In this document: positions 1-7,565 of the stretch, one piece after another
How the letters are laid out: each line of letters begins with the position of its first letter
Numbering within the stretch: the stretch's first letter is position 1
Assembly (NCBI GenBank): GCA_030620005.1
Contig: JAUXAJ010000083.1
Span: 1-16,870 of the forward strand
Length of the DNA: 16,870 nucleotides
Origin: Promethearchaeota archaeon
Lineage (GTDB): Archaea > Asgardarchaeota > Lokiarchaeia > Sigynarchaeales > SOKP01
Direction of reading: 5' to 3'
Position numbers and translations under genes: made by a program
The notes under the pieces: generated by a model
Databases searched by the model: none
The model's input: only the letters and a program-made list of their open reading frames with translations
Told to the model about the DNA's origin: nothing

Positions 1-9
1 GAGGATAAC

Positions 10-627
10 TTGGTCATTGAATCCCTGTTAGGAATGATTTATATCATATATTTTCTAGGCATAATAGTAATTTCGGGGTTTGGAATTCTCATTAAAAGCA
101 TGAAATCGACTGGTCTTCTAAGGAAGAAATATTTATTGATTTCTATTAGCGTATTTAGCGTTCTTTCATTTAACTTTTTAGATACAACAGTACTTCCGGG
201 CTTTCTATTAATCTTTTCACGATTAGGAATGCTATCGAGCCACTATGTGATGTTTTTAGGATTAAAAAAAGAGGAAGAAAAAGCTGAAAAAAAATCTATT
301 AAATCGGAAATGAAAATCGAAGGAGACATCTTTCGAATAACTCGATTAAAGCCTAAGAATATCACAGAGGAAGAAGTTACCCTTTATAAAGAAAAGAAAA
401 TTTGCTTGGTATGTAAGGGACAGGCTCTCAAGTTCACATATATTTGCCCGAATTGCGAGGCTTTATATTGCGAAAAATGCGCCCGCGCTTTAACCCTATT
501 AGAGAACGCGTGCTGGGCGTGTAATAACCCAATAGACCCGTCAAAACCCGTGAAACCTTATGCAGAAGAGGAAAAAGAAATAGACATTGAAATACCTGAA
601 AAATCTCAGAATAAACCAAAAGAATAA
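10..627 (+). CDS. Membrane protein with C-terminal eight-cysteine zinc module
   Basis: A 205-residue protein of unknown role. The N-terminus carries hydrophobic segments at about residues 5-29 and 41-58, with a weaker one at 59-84, so it probably has two or three membrane passes. A charged linker (about 86-130) follows, then a cysteine module at C132, C135, C146, C149, C154, C157, C168 and C171, spaced CX2C-X10-CX2C-X4-CX2C-X10-CX2C. This is the layout expected of a RING, B-box or treble-clef fold binding two zinc ions. The tail is acidic and lysine-rich and probably disordered. The TTG start is chosen because GAGG lies 5 nt upstream at positions 1-4; the frame stays open to the window edge, so a start further upstream cannot be excluded. 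From memory, closely similar cysteine tails (CLVC...YCEKCARAL...ACW.C) occur on many Asgard proteins. Ubiquitin ligase activity is possible but not shown. Confidence 0.8.
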   Translation: MVIESLLGMIYIIYFLGIIVISGFGILIKSMKSTGLLRKKYLLISISVFSVLSFNFLDTTVLPGFLLIFSRLGMLSSHYVMFLGLKKEEEKAEKKSIKSEMKIEGDIFRITRLKPKNITEEEVTLYKEKKICLVCKGQALKFTYICPNCEALYCEKCARALTLLENACWACNNPIDPSKPVKPYAEEEKEIDIEIPEKSQNKPKE

Positions 628-634
628 TAATTAA

Positions 635-799
635 TTATTCATATTTGAAAGAATCGCTTTTAAATTACAAGCTTATGGATGGATAGATATTGTTAGTGAA
701 TTGAACATCTGCATTTGGATCGAAACCAGTCAGAAAATGAGTTACTCCAAACTAGAAGAACTTCTGAAAGGCGGACTCGTAGGAAGCTACTACCATTAG
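635..799 (+). pseudogene. Possible decayed coding fragment
   Basis: A frame is open for 54 codons ending in TAG at 797-799, with no ATG near its beginning; the first in-frame ATG, at 737, would give only 20 residues (MSYSKLEELLKGGLVGSYYH). GC is clearly raised between about 690 and 790, and the residues look protein-like. I do not recognise the family. It could equally be chance open frame or part of an RNA, since the 787-809 hairpin overlaps its end. Confidence 0.2.
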
Positions 800-841
800 T
801 TAGTAGTAGTTCACACATTGTCGAAATACTAAAAATAAATC

Positions 842-924
842 GTTATATAAAGAATTTATAATTTGAATCTAAAATAATGGCGGAACCACCTTCAATTAAA
901 ATACTTGACATTCTCTTCAAATGA
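842..924 (+). promoter_or_regulatory. TATA element with a 15-codon leaderless-type ORF
   Basis: A strong TATA-like element (TTATATAAAG, about 843-852) lies some 30 nt before an ATG at 877. That is the geometry of an archaeal leaderless transcript. The reading frame gives MAEPPSIKILDILFK and stops at TGA 922-924. Either this is a very small gene or the intact front end of a gene whose remainder is lost. Confidence 0.3.
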
Positions 925-1026
925 AATTATAATTCCTATTTTTTTATTATTTTGAAAGTATTGCATAATTAATTACTCCAACACTGGTTTTTTAGGATAT
1001 TTTAATCCAATACCATTAAAGCAGTA

Positions 1027-1122
1027 TTTATATTTTAGTAGATGAGAAGAGTAAAAAGGATGCTTCGTGATATTAATTCAATAAAGGGCAAGGATATCGT
1101 GAAGTTTATTTCAACACCGTAG
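1027..1122 (+). promoter_or_regulatory. TATA element with a 20-codon leaderless-type ORF
   Basis: A TATA-like TTTATATTTT at 1027-1036 precedes an ATG at 1060 by about 29 nt, again leaderless geometry. The frame encodes MLRDINSIKGKDIVKFISTP and stops at TAG 1120-1122. An alternative in-frame ATG at 1042 is too close to the TATA to be leaderless. No homology is recognised; a truncated gene start or a microprotein are both possible. Confidence 0.25.
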
Positions 1123-1203
1123 TGAAAATAAAAAAAAAATAAGCTAAACACTATCTCTGCGATAGCTTCTAGAAATAACGATTCATTATGTAGAATAGAT
1201 TTT

Positions 1204-1234
1204 AGGAGGCGTTTTGAAAATTAAATGGATTTGA
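1204..1234 (+). other. Perfect Shine-Dalgarno before a 6-codon ORF
   Basis: AGGAGG at 1204-1209 lies 4 nt from a TTG at 1214. The frame then reads only six codons (MKIKWI) before TGA at 1232-1234. It is the cleanest Shine-Dalgarno seen in the window, yet it leads nowhere, which fits the front end of a deleted gene. TTG starts are used by several real genes here. Confidence 0.3.
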
Positions 1235-1253
1235 ATTTGTAGATAATTACTTC

Positions 1254-1838
1254 CTAAATTTCTTTTAATTGTTGTACTTCCTTAAAGAATTTTTGGTCAT
1301 GGTCACAGATGGGACATATTTTTGGAGCAGTTCCCAATTCAACATTACCACAGATTGTACAAACATAAATCTCAATATATTCAAATTTTTCATTTTTTTC
1401 TAATTTTTTTAGTAGATTTGAATATATTTTCGCATGAACTTTCTCTGCCTTTCTTGCTAAGGAAAATGATAATTCTGCCACATCAGAACCTTCTTTTCTC
1501 GAATTTTTTAAGAATTTCTTGTACATTTCTTTAGTTTCGTATGTTTCTCCTTTAATTGCTTCAGTAAGATTAGATCTCGTATCTTTAACTTGAGTTTTTA
1601 ATTCTTCTTCGTCAATCTCTACAAAATCTTTAATATCAACTTCTGAATTGGTAATAACAGATAACGCTTTTAAATGGTTTTTGACATGAATGCCTTCGGC
1701 TAAAGAAATCGATTTAAAATAACGAGCAATTTCGTTAAGGTTTTCCCTCTTCGCTTGTTCAGAAAAAAGCTCATATCTCCTTCTTGCATTACTCTCCCCC
1801 AATATGGCTTCTTTTAAGTTTTTAACGACGATCTGCAT
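1254..1838 (-). CDS. rbr: Rubrerythrin (diiron peroxidase with rubredoxin-like domain)
   Basis: Rubrerythrin reduces hydrogen peroxide in the cytoplasm of anaerobes and microaerophiles. The 194-residue length is normal for the family. The four-helix ferritin-like domain (about 1-145) has the complete diiron ligand set: E15 (in GES), E48 and H51 (EGIH), E98 and E101 (GETYE), E132 and H135 (EKVH). A short C-terminal rubredoxin-like knuckle holds C160/C163 and C175/C178, which bind the electron-transfer iron. The ATG at 1836-1838 has no Shine-Dalgarno but a TATA-like element about 29 nt upstream, so the mRNA is probably leaderless. It lies 73 nt downstream of the helicase gene on the same strand and seems to have its own promoter. 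The family call is secure; the electron donor is not identifiable from this window. Confidence 0.95.
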   Translation of the reverse strand: MQIVVKNLKEAILGESNARRRYELFSEQAKRENLNEIARYFKSISLAEGIHVKNHLKALSVITNSEVDIKDFVEIDEEELKTQVKDTRSNLTEAIKGETYETKEMYKKFLKNSRKEGSDVAELSFSLARKAEKVHAKIYSNLLKKLEKNEKFEYIEIYVCTICGNVELGTAPKICPICDHDQKFFKEVQQLKEI

Positions 1839-1860
1839 ATTAATCAGATTGTTGATTTTT

Positions 1861-1872
1861 TAAAAATATAAT
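1861..1872 (-). promoter_or_regulatory. TATA box of the rubrerythrin gene
   Basis: On the minus strand this reads ATTATATTTTTA, centred about 29 nt before the rubrerythrin ATG. This spacing puts transcription start at or next to the start codon. No Shine-Dalgarno lies between, which supports a leaderless message. Confidence 0.45.
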
Positions 1873-1911
1873 AACTAATTTTAGTTTTCCAATAAAATTT
1901 TGGTACATCAA

Positions 1912-4071
1912 TCAATTCAATTCTTTTTTTTTTAATAATTCATCTGCTGAAATAAACCGCGCAGTAAATTGAGACTTCGATTTTTTTCTTCTATTGTTTA
2001 ATTTCTCATTAATCTCTTGATTTAACGATACATCAAAATCATCACCTTCATATAAATTATTACTTTTATCTTTTAATTCATATAGCGAATCGTTCAATTC
2101 GATTATAAAACGAGAAGGTTTAGTGATTACATTTCTACGGAAAGATTTGATGTTCTTTGGTGTAATTAAATGTAGATAATCCTTGGCTCTAGTTAGGGCA
2201 ACATAAAAAATTCGTCGTTCTTCTTCAATTTCAGAAGAAATTTTTGAATTTTTTAAGGAGGGAAAATGAGATTCTAACAACGAGATGACAAATACAACTT
2301 TCCATTCCAATCCTTTTGCTCTGTGTACTGTCGATAAAATTACATTGTTTTCCTTTGAATTCTCATTGACAGAACTTTTAGTATTGTTTGTAACTTCAAA
2401 TGCATCCAAGTTTAAGTTTTCTAGAAAGCTACTTATTGTTTTAAATTCCAGAGTAAAATTACCCAATGTCTTGAGGTCTTTTAACCTTTCCTCAAAATTT
2501 TCATATTTTTTTTTTAAATGATTCAAGATTAAATTATATACGGTGTCAAATATAGCCGATGGATTAGATTTTGGTGAAAAATCTTGTATTTTTTTCATAT
2601 AAACAACAATTTTTTTTGATACTTCTTTAGAAATTCTCAAATCCTTTGTAAATGAATTAAAAAAATCATTACTGACTATCCTTCCCAGAGGATCCTTAAA
2701 TTCAGAAATATTTTTAAAGATTTTCTGGGCGTTAATGCGACCTAAACCCGGAATTATTGAAAAAACACGGCTCCAAGCCAGTTCATTGTTAGGATTAAAA
2801 ATTAATTCGTAATGTGCAATTACATCTTTAACGTGCGCTTGTTCGAAAAATGATTTGCCTGATCGAACATCGAAAGGTATACTCTTTGTTCTTAATTTGT
2901 TTTGCAGTTTTAGAGAATGAAAGTTCGATCTATATAGTATAGCCATTTCAGATAATGGAATTCCTTTCTTTTTATAGTTCATTATCTCATTTACAATGTA
3001 TTTAGCTTGTTCATCCTCGTCGTCTACAATAGTATATATTGGTTTTTCATTCTTTTTTCTTGCGGGAATCATTTCTTTTTGAAATTGGATTTTATTATTT
3101 TTTATTGAATCATTTGCTAATTTCAATATATCAGGAGTAGATCGGTAATTACGAGTTATTTTAAATTTTTTTACATCTTTAAATAAATCTCCAAAATGTA
3201 GTAGATTTTTAAAATCAGCACCTCTAAAACTATAGATGCTTTGAGCATCATCTCCCACAATCATTATATTCTGATTAATATTTGCGATTTTTAAGATTAT
3301 TTGAGATTGAATATAGTTTGTATCTTGGTATTCGTCAACTAATACATACTTAATTTTCTCTGAAATTTTTTGAGCAATAAGTTTTTCATCTAGTAGTTTA
3401 TTCCATATTGCAATAAGATCATTAAAATCAACCAAATTATTTTTGATTTTACGGTTCGCATAATTTTTGTAAATTTTTTTAAGATTTTTTATTAGATCTT
3501 CACTATATAAATGGGAGAATTTCCAATTTAGGATATCTTTAACGGGTTTATTACAATTTATCACATAAGACAATATTTTATAGCACATTTTTGTATTTGG
3601 AAGGTTCATTAGCTCATGATGTGGAAAAATGGTTTCAATGGATAATTTTAACAAAGATCTTGCATCTACTTCGTCAATTATTGAATACCGAGGTTTTAAT
3701 CCAGCAAGGTTAGTATAAATTCTAATAAACCTATTCGCTAATGAATGAAAAGTCCCCCCCCAAATACCATCTGGTTTTTGACCTAGTAACTTTTCCACTC
3801 TTTCCAGCATTTCTTTAGCAGCTTTATTGGTAAAAGTGACAAGCATTATCTCCGATGCTTTAACTCCATCTTTTATTAACTTAGCCACGCTATAAGTTAT
3901 TACTCTCGTTTTTCCAGACCCTGCCCCAGAAATAACAATCATGGGGCCTTCAATGTTGTTTACGACTTCAAACTGCTCATCGTTTAATTCATCTTTAAAT
4001 GAAATATTATTGTTAATAAATGAGAAATTCTTTTGATTATTTCTTGGATTAGTACGAATAAATTTCTCCAT
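1912..4071 (-). CDS. uvrD: UvrD/PcrA/Rep-type superfamily 1A DNA helicase
   Basis: A 3'-5' DNA helicase of the UvrD/Rep class, which unwinds DNA during repair and strips proteins from DNA. All helicase motifs are intact in 719 residues: Q-motif LNDEQ (29-33), Walker A GAGSGKT (49-55), motif Ia TFTNKAAKEM (79-88), motif II VDEYQDT (245-251), motif III GDDAQSIYSFRGA (273-285), motif IV RNYRST (307-312), motif V TVHRAKGLEW (581-590) and motif VI VALTRAK (624-630). The C-terminal 80 residues are charged and poorly defined. The ATG at 4071 starts 8 nt after the mcm stop, so it is almost certainly co-transcribed with and translated after mcm. No strong Shine-Dalgarno is visible. This family is mainly bacterial, so ancient transfer into the lineage is plausible, but codon and base use look like the neighbours. 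Confidence 0.95.
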   Translation of the reverse strand: MEKFIRTNPRNNQKNFSFINNNISFKDELNDEQFEVVNNIEGPMIVISGAGSGKTRVITYSVAKLIKDGVKASEIMLVTFTNKAAKEMLERVEKLLGQKPDGIWGGTFHSLANRFIRIYTNLAGLKPRYSIIDEVDARSLLKLSIETIFPHHELMNLPNTKMCYKILSYVINCNKPVKDILNWKFSHLYSEDLIKNLKKIYKNYANRKIKNNLVDFNDLIAIWNKLLDEKLIAQKISEKIKYVLVDEYQDTNYIQSQIILKIANINQNIMIVGDDAQSIYSFRGADFKNLLHFGDLFKDVKKFKITRNYRSTPDILKLANDSIKNNKIQFQKEMIPARKKNEKPIYTIVDDEDEQAKYIVNEIMNYKKKGIPLSEMAILYRSNFHSLKLQNKLRTKSIPFDVRSGKSFFEQAHVKDVIAHYELIFNPNNELAWSRVFSIIPGLGRINAQKIFKNISEFKDPLGRIVSNDFFNSFTKDLRISKEVSKKIVVYMKKIQDFSPKSNPSAIFDTVYNLILNHLKKKYENFEERLKDLKTLGNFTLEFKTISSFLENLNLDAFEVTNNTKSSVNENSKENNVILSTVHRAKGLEWKVVFVISLLESHFPSLKNSKISSEIEEERRIFYVALTRAKDYLHLITPKNIKSFRRNVITKPSRFIIELNDSLYELKDKSNNLYEGDDFDVSLNQEINEKLNNRRKKSKSQFTARFISADELLKKKELN

Positions 4072-4079
4072 GAATCATC

Positions 4080-6209
4080 TTAATCCTGGCTTCGTGTGAA
4101 TTTAATAAGATTTGGCTTCGGCTCGTATAAAGTCCCTTCTCTTACAAGGTTTTCAAAAGATTTTTTTATGAAATCTTCGTCAAAACCTTCTTCTAATTCA
4201 ATGATATTAATTAAATTTTTCTTTTGTAAGGCTTGCCAATTGTTTTCTTCAAAGATTTCCTTGAGGCGATCCATAAATTTCCCAAGTTTATTAAGTTTAC
4301 TCCTAGATTCTCCAGCAAGAATTCTATCCACATCAATTTTTCCGGTAGCTTCATCGTACCCGGTGTCTTTCAAATAACGATTAAATAATTTGATGATTTC
4401 TTCAACATCTTCTTTAAAAACCTTTTTTCTAAATGCCATTTTGGCGTAGGCTTCGCTCATTCGAACTAAAGCGTCGAGATTTCTGGCTAAAATTGAAACG
4501 ATTGCTTCTTCACTATCATATTCGCTCCGTAATTCTAAATAAAACTCCTTTATTTTTTCTTTAGCTTCTTCAGTAAGAATAGGTCGACAAGTTTTTTTGG
4601 CGTGTCTAATATATTTTTTTAAGAGATCTCTAGAAATGGGAGCCACATTTTTATCAATTTCAGCATCATTTTCATCAACATCGATCATTGCATTGCGGAG
4701 AATGAATTCTGCCATTTGAGCGTCATCGGCCTTATTTGGTCTATCGACTACAATAAAAATTAAATCAAATCTGGAAAGAAGAGATGGTGGCATTCGAATA
4801 TTTTGGGTCGGAGTTTTATATCTATCGTATCTGCCAGAATGGGGATTTGCAGCTGCTATAATGGCAGTTTGTGCCTTTAACGTAGCAACGATTCCTGCTT
4901 TTGCTATGCTCACGGTCTGTTGTTCCATTGCCTCATGTAGGGCTGACCTGTCTGTCGGATTCATTTTGTCAAATTCATCGATTGCCGCGACACCACCATT
5001 AGCTAACACAATTGCTCCCGCTTCAAGATTCATCTGACCCGTATCGTTATCTTTTATCACTGCTGCAGTTAGTCCTACAGCGCTAGAGCCTTTTCCTGAA
5101 GTATACAGCCCTCTCGGTGAGATTTCTATGGCAGATTTCAATATGACCGATTTACCAGTTCCAGGATCTCCCACGAATAATATATGAATATCGCCCCGTT
5201 TATATCCGCCACCAAGGTTTTTTTTCCGAGTTCCAGCAAAAAGACTTAAGGCACAAGCCATTTTTAGATCATCCCTTCCATAAATAGTAGGCGCAATTGA
5301 TCTAGCAATCTTCTTCTGAATTAAGGGTTTCTTTGCTAATTTTTCGATTTTTTCTCTATCCTCTTTTGTGATGTCAACGCTATCCTCACCTTTATCTTCT
5401 GAATCTATAAAATTAACATTAATATATGTCTTGAACAAATTTGAATTATTATTGTTAATCGATTGGGCAATTACAGACTTAAAAATTCCCATTATTTTAA
5501 CTCTATCTCCTGGTTTTACAATGTCAACTAAGTCGTAAGTCAGTATAGCTTGAACCGATCTTGGAATTCTTCCAGGAGGTAAATCTTCAGGAATTTCTTG
5601 AATAACTACGCTTTGCCAATCAATGAATTCTGATTTTTTTGAGATAAGTCTAAAATCCGATTGAGATTTAGACTTACAACGTTTATTTGTACAAAACTTT
5701 GGCCACTTTATTCTTGATGTTAGTTGAAGAATTTCAAACTGTGCTCCACACATTGTGCATTCGAAAGTGGCTTTTAACAATTTTGGCCTGATTGTTGAAG
5801 TCCTAATGATTATACCTTTTGTCCAAAAAAGGTTATCAATATTTTTAGCTCTTAAGCCTCTTAAAGGGATCGTTAATGGACTTTTATCGTCCCTTGTCGT
5901 TATTCTTACAAAATAATCCTGAGCGCTTAATTGGCCTCCCGACTGGAATTTAAACACATTTTTAAAAGCTTCTATTGCATCTTCTAATAGAGATTCAGGA
6001 TCGTTTTTCAACATGTCGGCGATTTGAGGATCAAAAGCAAGCAAATCCTCGTAGAGAACGATTAAAGTATTCCCTCCTTTAGAAAAAAGATCACTAATTT
6101 TATCTTGATATTTATGAACTCCTGGTCTTTCTTGAAATAAACGATAAAAATCCTCAAATCGTAGAACCTTATTAATTGGTACACTTGGACTTGATAAAGT
6201 GGTTGTCAA
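4080..6209 (-). CDS. mcm: Replicative DNA helicase MCM
   Basis: The hexameric ATPase that unwinds DNA at archaeal replication forks, acting with GINS and Cdc45/RecJ. The 709-residue protein has an N-terminal domain with a zinc site (C151, C154, C173, C178), an OB-type region to about 280, and an AAA+ domain (about 290-510). That domain has Walker A GDPGTGKS (347-354), Walker B AAIDEFDK (408-415), sensor 1 AAANP (452-456) and arginine finger LLSRFD (477-482). A helical lid with R576/R583 and a C-terminal winged helix (about 640-705) follow. The start is TTG at 6207-6209: an in-frame TGA lies three codons upstream, the next ATG is at codon 67, and GGTGATC (complementary to the archaeal 16S 3' end) sits 4 nt upstream. 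No intein is present. It is the first gene of an mcm-uvrD unit. Confidence 0.97.
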   Translation of the reverse strand: MTTTLSSPSVPINKVLRFEDFYRLFQERPGVHKYQDKISDLFSKGGNTLIVLYEDLLAFDPQIADMLKNDPESLLEDAIEAFKNVFKFQSGGQLSAQDYFVRITTRDDKSPLTIPLRGLRAKNIDNLFWTKGIIIRTSTIRPKLLKATFECTMCGAQFEILQLTSRIKWPKFCTNKRCKSKSQSDFRLISKKSEFIDWQSVVIQEIPEDLPPGRIPRSVQAILTYDLVDIVKPGDRVKIMGIFKSVIAQSINNNNSNLFKTYINVNFIDSEDKGEDSVDITKEDREKIEKLAKKPLIQKKIARSIAPTIYGRDDLKMACALSLFAGTRKKNLGGGYKRGDIHILFVGDPGTGKSVILKSAIEISPRGLYTSGKGSSAVGLTAAVIKDNDTGQMNLEAGAIVLANGGVAAIDEFDKMNPTDRSALHEAMEQQTVSIAKAGIVATLKAQTAIIAAANPHSGRYDRYKTPTQNIRMPPSLLSRFDLIFIVVDRPNKADDAQMAEFILRNAMIDVDENDAEIDKNVAPISRDLLKKYIRHAKKTCRPILTEEAKEKIKEFYLELRSEYDSEEAIVSILARNLDALVRMSEAYAKMAFRKKVFKEDVEEIIKLFNRYLKDTGYDEATGKIDVDRILAGESRSKLNKLGKFMDRLKEIFEENNWQALQKKNLINIIELEEGFDEDFIKKSFENLVREGTLYEPKPNLIKFTRSQD

Positions 6210-6213
6210 GCAC

Positions 6214-6220
6214 GATCACC
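6214..6220 (-). promoter_or_regulatory. Shine-Dalgarno of mcm that decides its TTG start
   Basis: The minus strand reads GGTGATC, a seven-base match to the GGAGGTGATCC complement of the archaeal 16S rRNA end, 4 nt before TTG 6209. An ATG overlapping this motif is out of frame with mcm, so the TTG is preferred. Confidence 0.6.
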
Positions 6221-6223
6221 ATT

Positions 6224-6303
6224 ATTTTTTATAATAATACCAATTATTTTTTATGATTTTTTAATAATAATTTTTATTTATTTTTTATAATTTTTTAATA
6301 ATA
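6224..6303 (-). repeat. Spaced AT-rich repeats with TATA-like cores upstream of mcm
   Basis: A 24-nt unit occurs at 6246-6269 and again at 6280-6303 with one mismatch (offset 34 nt). A shorter 11-nt copy lies at 6224-6234. On the minus strand each copy contains T(T/C)ATAAAAAAT, a TATA-like core, so mcm may be fed by several alternative core promoters. The middle copy is the best placed to give a short leader that includes the mcm Shine-Dalgarno. A DNA-unwinding element is a weaker alternative. Confidence 0.4.
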
Positions 6304-6311
6304 GTATTAAA

Positions 6312-6351
6312 CAAAAAATAAAACCCACCCTTATAAATGTTGTAAGAGTGG
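6312..6351 (-). terminator. Hairpin plus U-tract terminator between the LRR gene and mcm
   Basis: On the minus strand, arms CCACTCTTA (6351-6343) and TAAGGGTGG (6333-6325) pair over 9 bp with one U-G wobble and a 9-nt loop. They are followed by GTTTTATTTTTTG (6324-6312). On the plus strand the same position would be a C-A mismatch, so the structure favours minus-strand RNA. It lies about 90 nt after the LRR stop and ahead of the mcm promoter repeats, which suits insulation of mcm from LRR transcription. Hairpins are not required for archaeal termination, so function is inferred. Confidence 0.5.
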
Positions 6352-6397
6352 CGGAAAAGTGGATTTTTTTCTTTTTTTTTGAAACTTGGTATCATAT

Positions 6398-6406
6398 AAA
6401 AAAAAA
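6398..6406 (-). terminator. Oligo-T terminator candidate after the LRR gene
   Basis: A run of nine T residues on the minus strand starts 35 nt after the LRR stop codon. Archaeal RNA polymerase commonly stops at such T-tracts. It may act ahead of the hairpin at 6312-6351. Confidence 0.35.
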
Positions 6407-6441
6407 GAGTAATTTTGAAAAATAAAAGAGAAAAATCTTGA

Positions 6442-7431
6442 CTACAACTCACTACACTTTAATTTCCCATTACTTTTTTTTAAAATTTCCAAAAGTTTTT
6501 TAGTAGAAGACTTTTGTTGTAAATCTAACGGGTTGTCTGCAATTGATAATAATAACAAATTTTTCAATTTAATTATCGAATCGGGAAGAAATGTAAGACG
6601 ATTGTTTTCCAACCACAACCTCTCTAAAGAAGTAAGATCTCCTATATAATTGGGTAATGACTCTAATCTATTATTTTTTAAACTAAGATAGACGAGTGAC
6701 TTCAAAAAAACTAATGATTCTGGAATCTCTGACAAGTTGTTATCATCAATAGTAAGCTCTCTTAGAAGGCTTAGATGCCCAATAGAGTCGGGAATAGACA
6801 CTAAATTATTGGAATCCAAATATAATATCTTAAGGTTGGAAAGATCTCCAATTGAGGATGGTAAAGTTTCGATCTTGTTAAACAAAAGATAAAGATTTTG
6901 AAGAAGAATAAGCCCTCCAATGGAATTAGGAACGCCTAGAATATTATTTTCACTTAAATCCAAAAGTTTGAGAGAACTAAGGGAACTAATAAAATTGGGA
7001 AGTGTAGACAATTGGTTACTAGAAAGAAACAATTCTTGTAGATTAGTGAGCCTTAGAACTGATAATGGGAATTCTATTAATTTATTGTCTGAAATTTCAA
7101 GTTTTTTCAAGAATTTTAAGTTTCTTATTGAATTTGGGATAGCTGTTAACTTATTATTATCCAGATTAAGTGTTTGAAGTGATGTAAGACGTCCTATTGA
7201 ATCCGGAATATCTTTTAAATGATTAAATTTTAAATTCAATATGTTAAGACTTTTAAAATTTCCAATACACTCTGGCAGTTCTTTCAAGTTAGCATTCGGC
7301 AACATTAATTCAACTACTTTGCCGTCTTTAACTGTAGCTCCGATATCATACCATTTAGTAAAACACCTTAAAGGTATTGAACTGCCAATCTCACCTTCCA
7401 ATTTTTTGATAACTTTATAGTCTTCAATCAA
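6442..7431 (-). CDS. Leucine-rich-repeat protein
   Basis: A probable protein-binding scaffold with no enzymatic domain. After about 40 N-terminal residues, the 329-residue chain is nearly all leucine-rich repeats. The conserved asparagine recurs exactly every 23 residues (70, 93, 116, 139, 162, 185, 208, 231, 254, 277, 300), with a degenerate first repeat near 47, so about 12 repeats without any insertion. The consensus is of the L..LPxSIGxLxxLxxLxLxxN type found in plant intracellular Ras-group LRRs, bacteria and Asgard archaea. No signal peptide or membrane segment is seen, so it is probably cytoplasmic. The start used here is TTG at 7429-7431, but an ATG at 7467 is in the same frame, separated by a single TGA at 7438-7440; the first nine codons may therefore have been lost by a nonsense change. 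No Shine-Dalgarno precedes the TTG. Partner unknown. Confidence 0.85.
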   Translation of the reverse strand: MIEDYKVIKKLEGEIGSSIPLRCFTKWYDIGATVKDGKVVELMLPNANLKELPECIGNFKSLNILNLKFNHLKDIPDSIGRLTSLQTLNLDNNKLTAIPNSIRNLKFLKKLEISDNKLIEFPLSVLRLTNLQELFLSSNQLSTLPNFISSLSSLKLLDLSENNILGVPNSIGGLILLQNLYLLFNKIETLPSSIGDLSNLKILYLDSNNLVSIPDSIGHLSLLRELTIDDNNLSEIPESLVFLKSLVYLSLKNNRLESLPNYIGDLTSLERLWLENNRLTFLPDSIIKLKNLLLLSIADNPLDLQQKSSTKKLLEILKKSNGKLKCSEL

Positions 7432-7565
7432 GTCTATTCAAGGATAATTATTTTTTTTAATATTCATCTATTTAATAATATAATAAAACGAAAATATTTA
7501 AATTATTGATTTAGTAAAAGAAATTATCGATAAAAATCATTTTCTTCATATCTATCTCAAATGCC

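Larger units (their letters stand above)
628..1253. other. Gene-free region with gene relics
   Basis: There are 626 bases without an intact gene. The stretch at about 690-790 has visibly higher GC than the AT-rich remainder. I see several short coding-like or signal-like pieces on the plus strand (listed separately), a hairpin with arms at 787-793 and 803-809 around a 9-nt loop, and long A and T tracts near 936-950 and 1128-1140. No tRNA, rRNA or known small RNA fold is recognisable. The simplest reading is a graveyard of decayed genes between two functional ones. Confidence 0.5.

Noticed and set aside
787..809. Hairpin as part of a tRNA or C/D box RNA
   Set aside because: The stem is 7-9 bp, but there is no T-loop sequence, acceptor pairing, or C and D box pair around it.
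882..893. Short GC-rich motif resembling part of the mcm hairpin region
   Set aside because: The shared GGCGGAA core is too short to claim a repeat family.
4080..6209. Intein or insertion in MCM
   Set aside because: The reading frame is of normal family length and the motifs are at normal spacing.
6221..6310. Replication origin next to mcm
   Set aside because: The DNA is AT-rich and repetitive, but no origin recognition box motif and no orc1/cdc6 gene are visible; promoter repeats explain it better.
7438..7440. TGA in the LRR 5' region as a selenocysteine codon
   Set aside because: Lokiarchaeota do have selenocysteine machinery, but LRR proteins are not selenoproteins, the codon sits in a low-complexity N-terminus, and I see no SECIS-like structure in the 3' region.
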